DNA of 7,857 nucleotides, from positions 1-7,857 of the forward strand of contig CAIVYX010000086.1 of NCBI GenBank assembly GCA_903910245.1, written 5' to 3'. The translations under genes were made by a program, and so were the position numbers. The notes under the pieces were generated by a model. The model was not told the DNA's origin, searched no databases, and saw only the letters and a list, made by a program, of their open reading frames with translations. The stretch comes from an uncultured Opitutia bacterium (GTDB lineage: Bacteria > Verrucomicrobiota > Verrucomicrobiia > Opitutales > UBA953). Positions 6,761 through 7,857 of this stretch are shown one piece after another (position 1 is the stretch's first letter; every line of letters starts with the position of its first letter).

Positions 6761-7660
6761 TCAGGCCGGAGCCTTGGCGCCGGTGCTGTTCATAAGGTGG
6801 GTCATGAAGCGCTTCATCGCCGGCGTCAGGACGCGGCCCTTACGGTGCAGGATGGCCAACGGTCGCGCCACTCGGCGGTCGCGCAGACGCAGCATGACGA
6901 GCGTGCCTTGCTCGACTTCCTGGCGGATGGTGCCTTCGGGGACCAGTGCTACGCCCGCGTCGACTTCCACCGCGCGTTTGAGCGTCTCGATGTTGTCGAA
7001 CTCCATGGAGGGTTCGAGTTCGATACGCTGTTCGCGAAAGAACTGGTCAAGCGCTTTGCGCGTCGGGATGTCCTGGTCGAAGCCGATGAATTTGCCGCCC
7101 TGCAGGTCGGCGAGATCGATCTCCTTCTTGCCTGCGAGCTTGTGCTTGGGCGAACAAATGGCGACGAGCTGGTCTTCCATCAGGGGGATAATTTCCACCT
7201 GACGGGTTTTCTGGGGGAAGGCGACGAGACCGAAGTCCACCGCGTTGGAGATGACGTCATCGTAGACGAGGTTCGAGCGACGGTATTCGACGCGCACGTT
7301 GACGTGAGGAAACTCCTGCATGAACGACTTCACGTGCGGCGGTAGCTCGTGGAGGCCAATCGAGACGATTGTCGAGATATGGACGGTACCGCTGACGACC
7401 TTACGCATCTCCTGCATCTCGCTGCCGACCTGTTCGTAGCGGTTGAGGATATCCTTGGCGGCCTCATAGAGGCTGCGGCCTTCGCGCGTGAGCCGGAATT
7501 GCTTCTGGCTGCGGTCGACGATCAGGACGTTAAAATGCTTTTCCATCGAGCGGAGCTGCTGGCTGACGGCCGACTGGGTGATGGCGTTGAGCTTGGCGGC
7601 CTTGGAGAAACTTTCGTTATCCACTAGGTCGCGGAATATCTTCAGGTTCTCGATATGCAT
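6761..7660 (-). CDS. LysR-family transcriptional regulator
   Basis: At 299 residues this is a full-length LysR-type regulator. The N-terminal winged helix-turn-helix has the typical pattern, with SFSKAAKLNAITQSAVSQQL at residues 17-36 and the wing at LTREG (57-61). It is followed by a linker helix (about 62-88) and a periplasmic-binding-like effector domain from GTVHIST (91) to the end, containing the segments VEYRRSNLVYDDV and DIPTRKALDQFF. Such proteins act as tetramers that bind upstream of a divergent target gene and their own promoter, responding to a small-molecule ligand. The ligand here cannot be told; the effector domain is loosely of the CysB/CbbR kind. The start at 7660 gives the canonical MHIENLKIFRDLV opening. 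No Shine-Dalgarno site is visible. The divergent frame beginning at 7802 or 7733 is the natural candidate target. The gene ends flush against the rightward membrane protein gene. Confidence 0.96.
   Translation of the reverse strand: MHIENLKIFRDLVDNESFSKAAKLNAITQSAVSQQLRSMEKHFNVLIVDRSQKQFRLTREGRSLYEAAKDILNRYEQVGSEMQEMRKVVSGTVHISTIVSIGLHELPPHVKSFMQEFPHVNVRVEYRRSNLVYDDVISNAVDFGLVAFPQKTRQVEIIPLMEDQLVAICSPKHKLAGKKEIDLADLQGGKFIGFDQDIPTRKALDQFFREQRIELEPSMEFDNIETLKRAVEVDAGVALVPEGTIRQEVEQGTLVMLRLRDRRVARPLAILHRKGRVLTPAMKRFMTHLMNSTGAKAPA
6766..6783 (+). terminator. Possible weak terminator hairpin after the membrane protein gene
   Basis: CCGGAGCC (6766-6773) and GGCGCCGG (6776-6783) pair except for one A/G mismatch; opening the innermost pair leaves a CTTG loop. 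The hairpin lies 5 bases after the rightward stop, within the last codons of the LysR gene. No T tract follows, only scattered T residues, so termination is uncertain and the pairing may be a by-product of GC-rich coding sequence. Confidence 0.22.
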
Positions 7661-7678
7661 GGGAATGAAAGACCAATG

Positions 7679-7693
7679 ATTAATAATTCTAAT
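7679..7693. promoter_or_regulatory. Candidate LysR-type binding box (ATTA-N7-TAAT)
   Basis: ATTAATAATTCTAAT is an interrupted palindrome with ATTA/TAAT arms and contains the T-N11-A pattern (T at 7680, A at 7692) typical of LysR-type sites. It overlaps the predicted -10 of the regulator gene, where binding would repress it. The region is AT-rich and the arms are short, so a chance match is possible. Confidence 0.4.
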
Positions 7694-7708
7694 GGGTCAT
7701 GGCTTCAA
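7680..7708 (-). promoter_or_regulatory. Candidate sigma-70 promoter for the LysR gene
   Basis: On the minus strand TTGAAG (7708-7703) and TATTAA (7685-7680) are 17 bases apart, each matching the consensus at 4 of 6 positions. Transcription would start near 7673, giving a leader of only about a dozen bases before the ATG at 7660. Confidence 0.45.
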
Positions 7709-7730
7709 GTGTAGATGTGCTAATCCTAGG

Positions 7731-7753
7731 CCATGGCCCCTGTTAGGCCATGG
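7731..7753. repeat. Perfect 8-bp inverted repeat (hairpin) within a 10-bp direct repeat
   Basis: CCATGGCC (7731-7738) and GGCCATGG (7746-7753) are perfect complements around the 7-base loop CCTGTTA. The same bases also form a direct repeat of TAGGCCATGG at 7727-7736 and 7744-7753, start to start 17 bases. A diverged third copy, TGGGTCATGG, sits at 7693-7702, 34 bases before the first. No T tract follows on either strand, so this looks more like an operator or a leader structure than a terminator. Its placement between the LysR gene and the divergent frame suits regulation of the latter. Confidence 0.5.
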
Positions 7754-7801
7754 GAGCCCGACTGGTTGACTCCCCGCCTGTTCTCCCTCCCTCTGGTTCA
7801 A

Positions 7802-7857
7802 ATGGTCTCCTCCGACCAGTTTAAGGCCCACTATGATGGGGTGTTGACCCGTATCGC
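7802..7857 (+). CDS. Start of an unidentified rightward gene, cut by the window end
   Basis: The frame from ATG 7802 reads MVSSDQFKAHYDGVLTRI and is open to the end of the window. The same frame is open back to a second ATG at 7733, just after an in-frame TAG at 7727-7729. The 23 residues between them are rich in Pro, Trp and Leu and less protein-like, and the 7733 start lies inside the hairpin, so 7802 is preferred. No Shine-Dalgarno site helps decide. Eighteen codons are too few for identification. Its divergent position next to a LysR gene makes it the likely target of that regulator. Confidence 0.4.
   Translation, partial: MVSSDQFKAHYDGVLTRI

Noticed and set aside
7793..7819. CTGGT/ACCAG inverted pair around the ATG at 7802 as a start-masking hairpin
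   Set aside because: A 5-bp stem with a 17-base loop is too weak to claim.
1..7857. CRISPR arrays, tRNA or rRNA genes, insertion sequences, toxin-antitoxin or phage-defence modules
   Set aside because: No repeat-spacer pattern, no RNA gene signature, no transposase and no recognisable defence domain was seen on either strand.

Overview
The window reads as a chromosomal segment of a Gram-negative, GC-rich bacterium. The evidence is an outer-membrane-type lipoprotein, a Wzc/GumC-type tyrosine kinase and a long (67-kDa-type) signal peptide peptidase. The overall style (moderately high GC, few visible Shine-Dalgarno sites, this 482-residue unknown family, this LysR type) would fit the Verrucomicrobiota (Opitutae-like) or a neighbouring PVC lineage. 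That placement is inference from general resemblance; no phylogenetic marker gene is present.

Layout. Positions 1-1995 (+) hold the 3' part of a polysaccharide co-polymerase/bacterial tyrosine kinase whose start lies upstream of the window. Eight bases after its stop, 2004-2774 (+) encodes an M48-family zinc metallopeptidase lipoprotein, probably on the same mRNA. Facing it, with only 6 bases between the stops, is sppA (2781-4586, -). A 125-base divergent gap separates sppA from a two-gene unit. The first gene of that unit encodes a 482-residue conserved protein of unknown function (4712-6160, +); three bases later comes a 198-residue polytopic membrane protein (6164-6760, +). The stop codon of the latter abuts the stop codon of a LysR-family regulator (6761-7660, -). 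Positions 7661-7801 form a divergent regulatory region ahead of a rightward reading frame that runs off the window end (ATG at 7802, or 7733).

How they may work together. The left pair suggests envelope work: the kinase controls chain length and export of an exopolysaccharide, and the lipoprotein protease may do quality control of envelope proteins or of the export machinery. SppA degrades leftover signal peptides in the inner membrane. The 482-residue protein and its membrane partner form a likely operon without an assignable role. The LysR gene has a candidate promoter overlapped by a T-N11-A type box, as expected for autoregulation, and a separate perfect hairpin lies between it and the divergent frame.

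No tRNA, rRNA, CRISPR, insertion sequence or known defence system is visible. The most open points are the unknown operon and the regulatory region at the right end.
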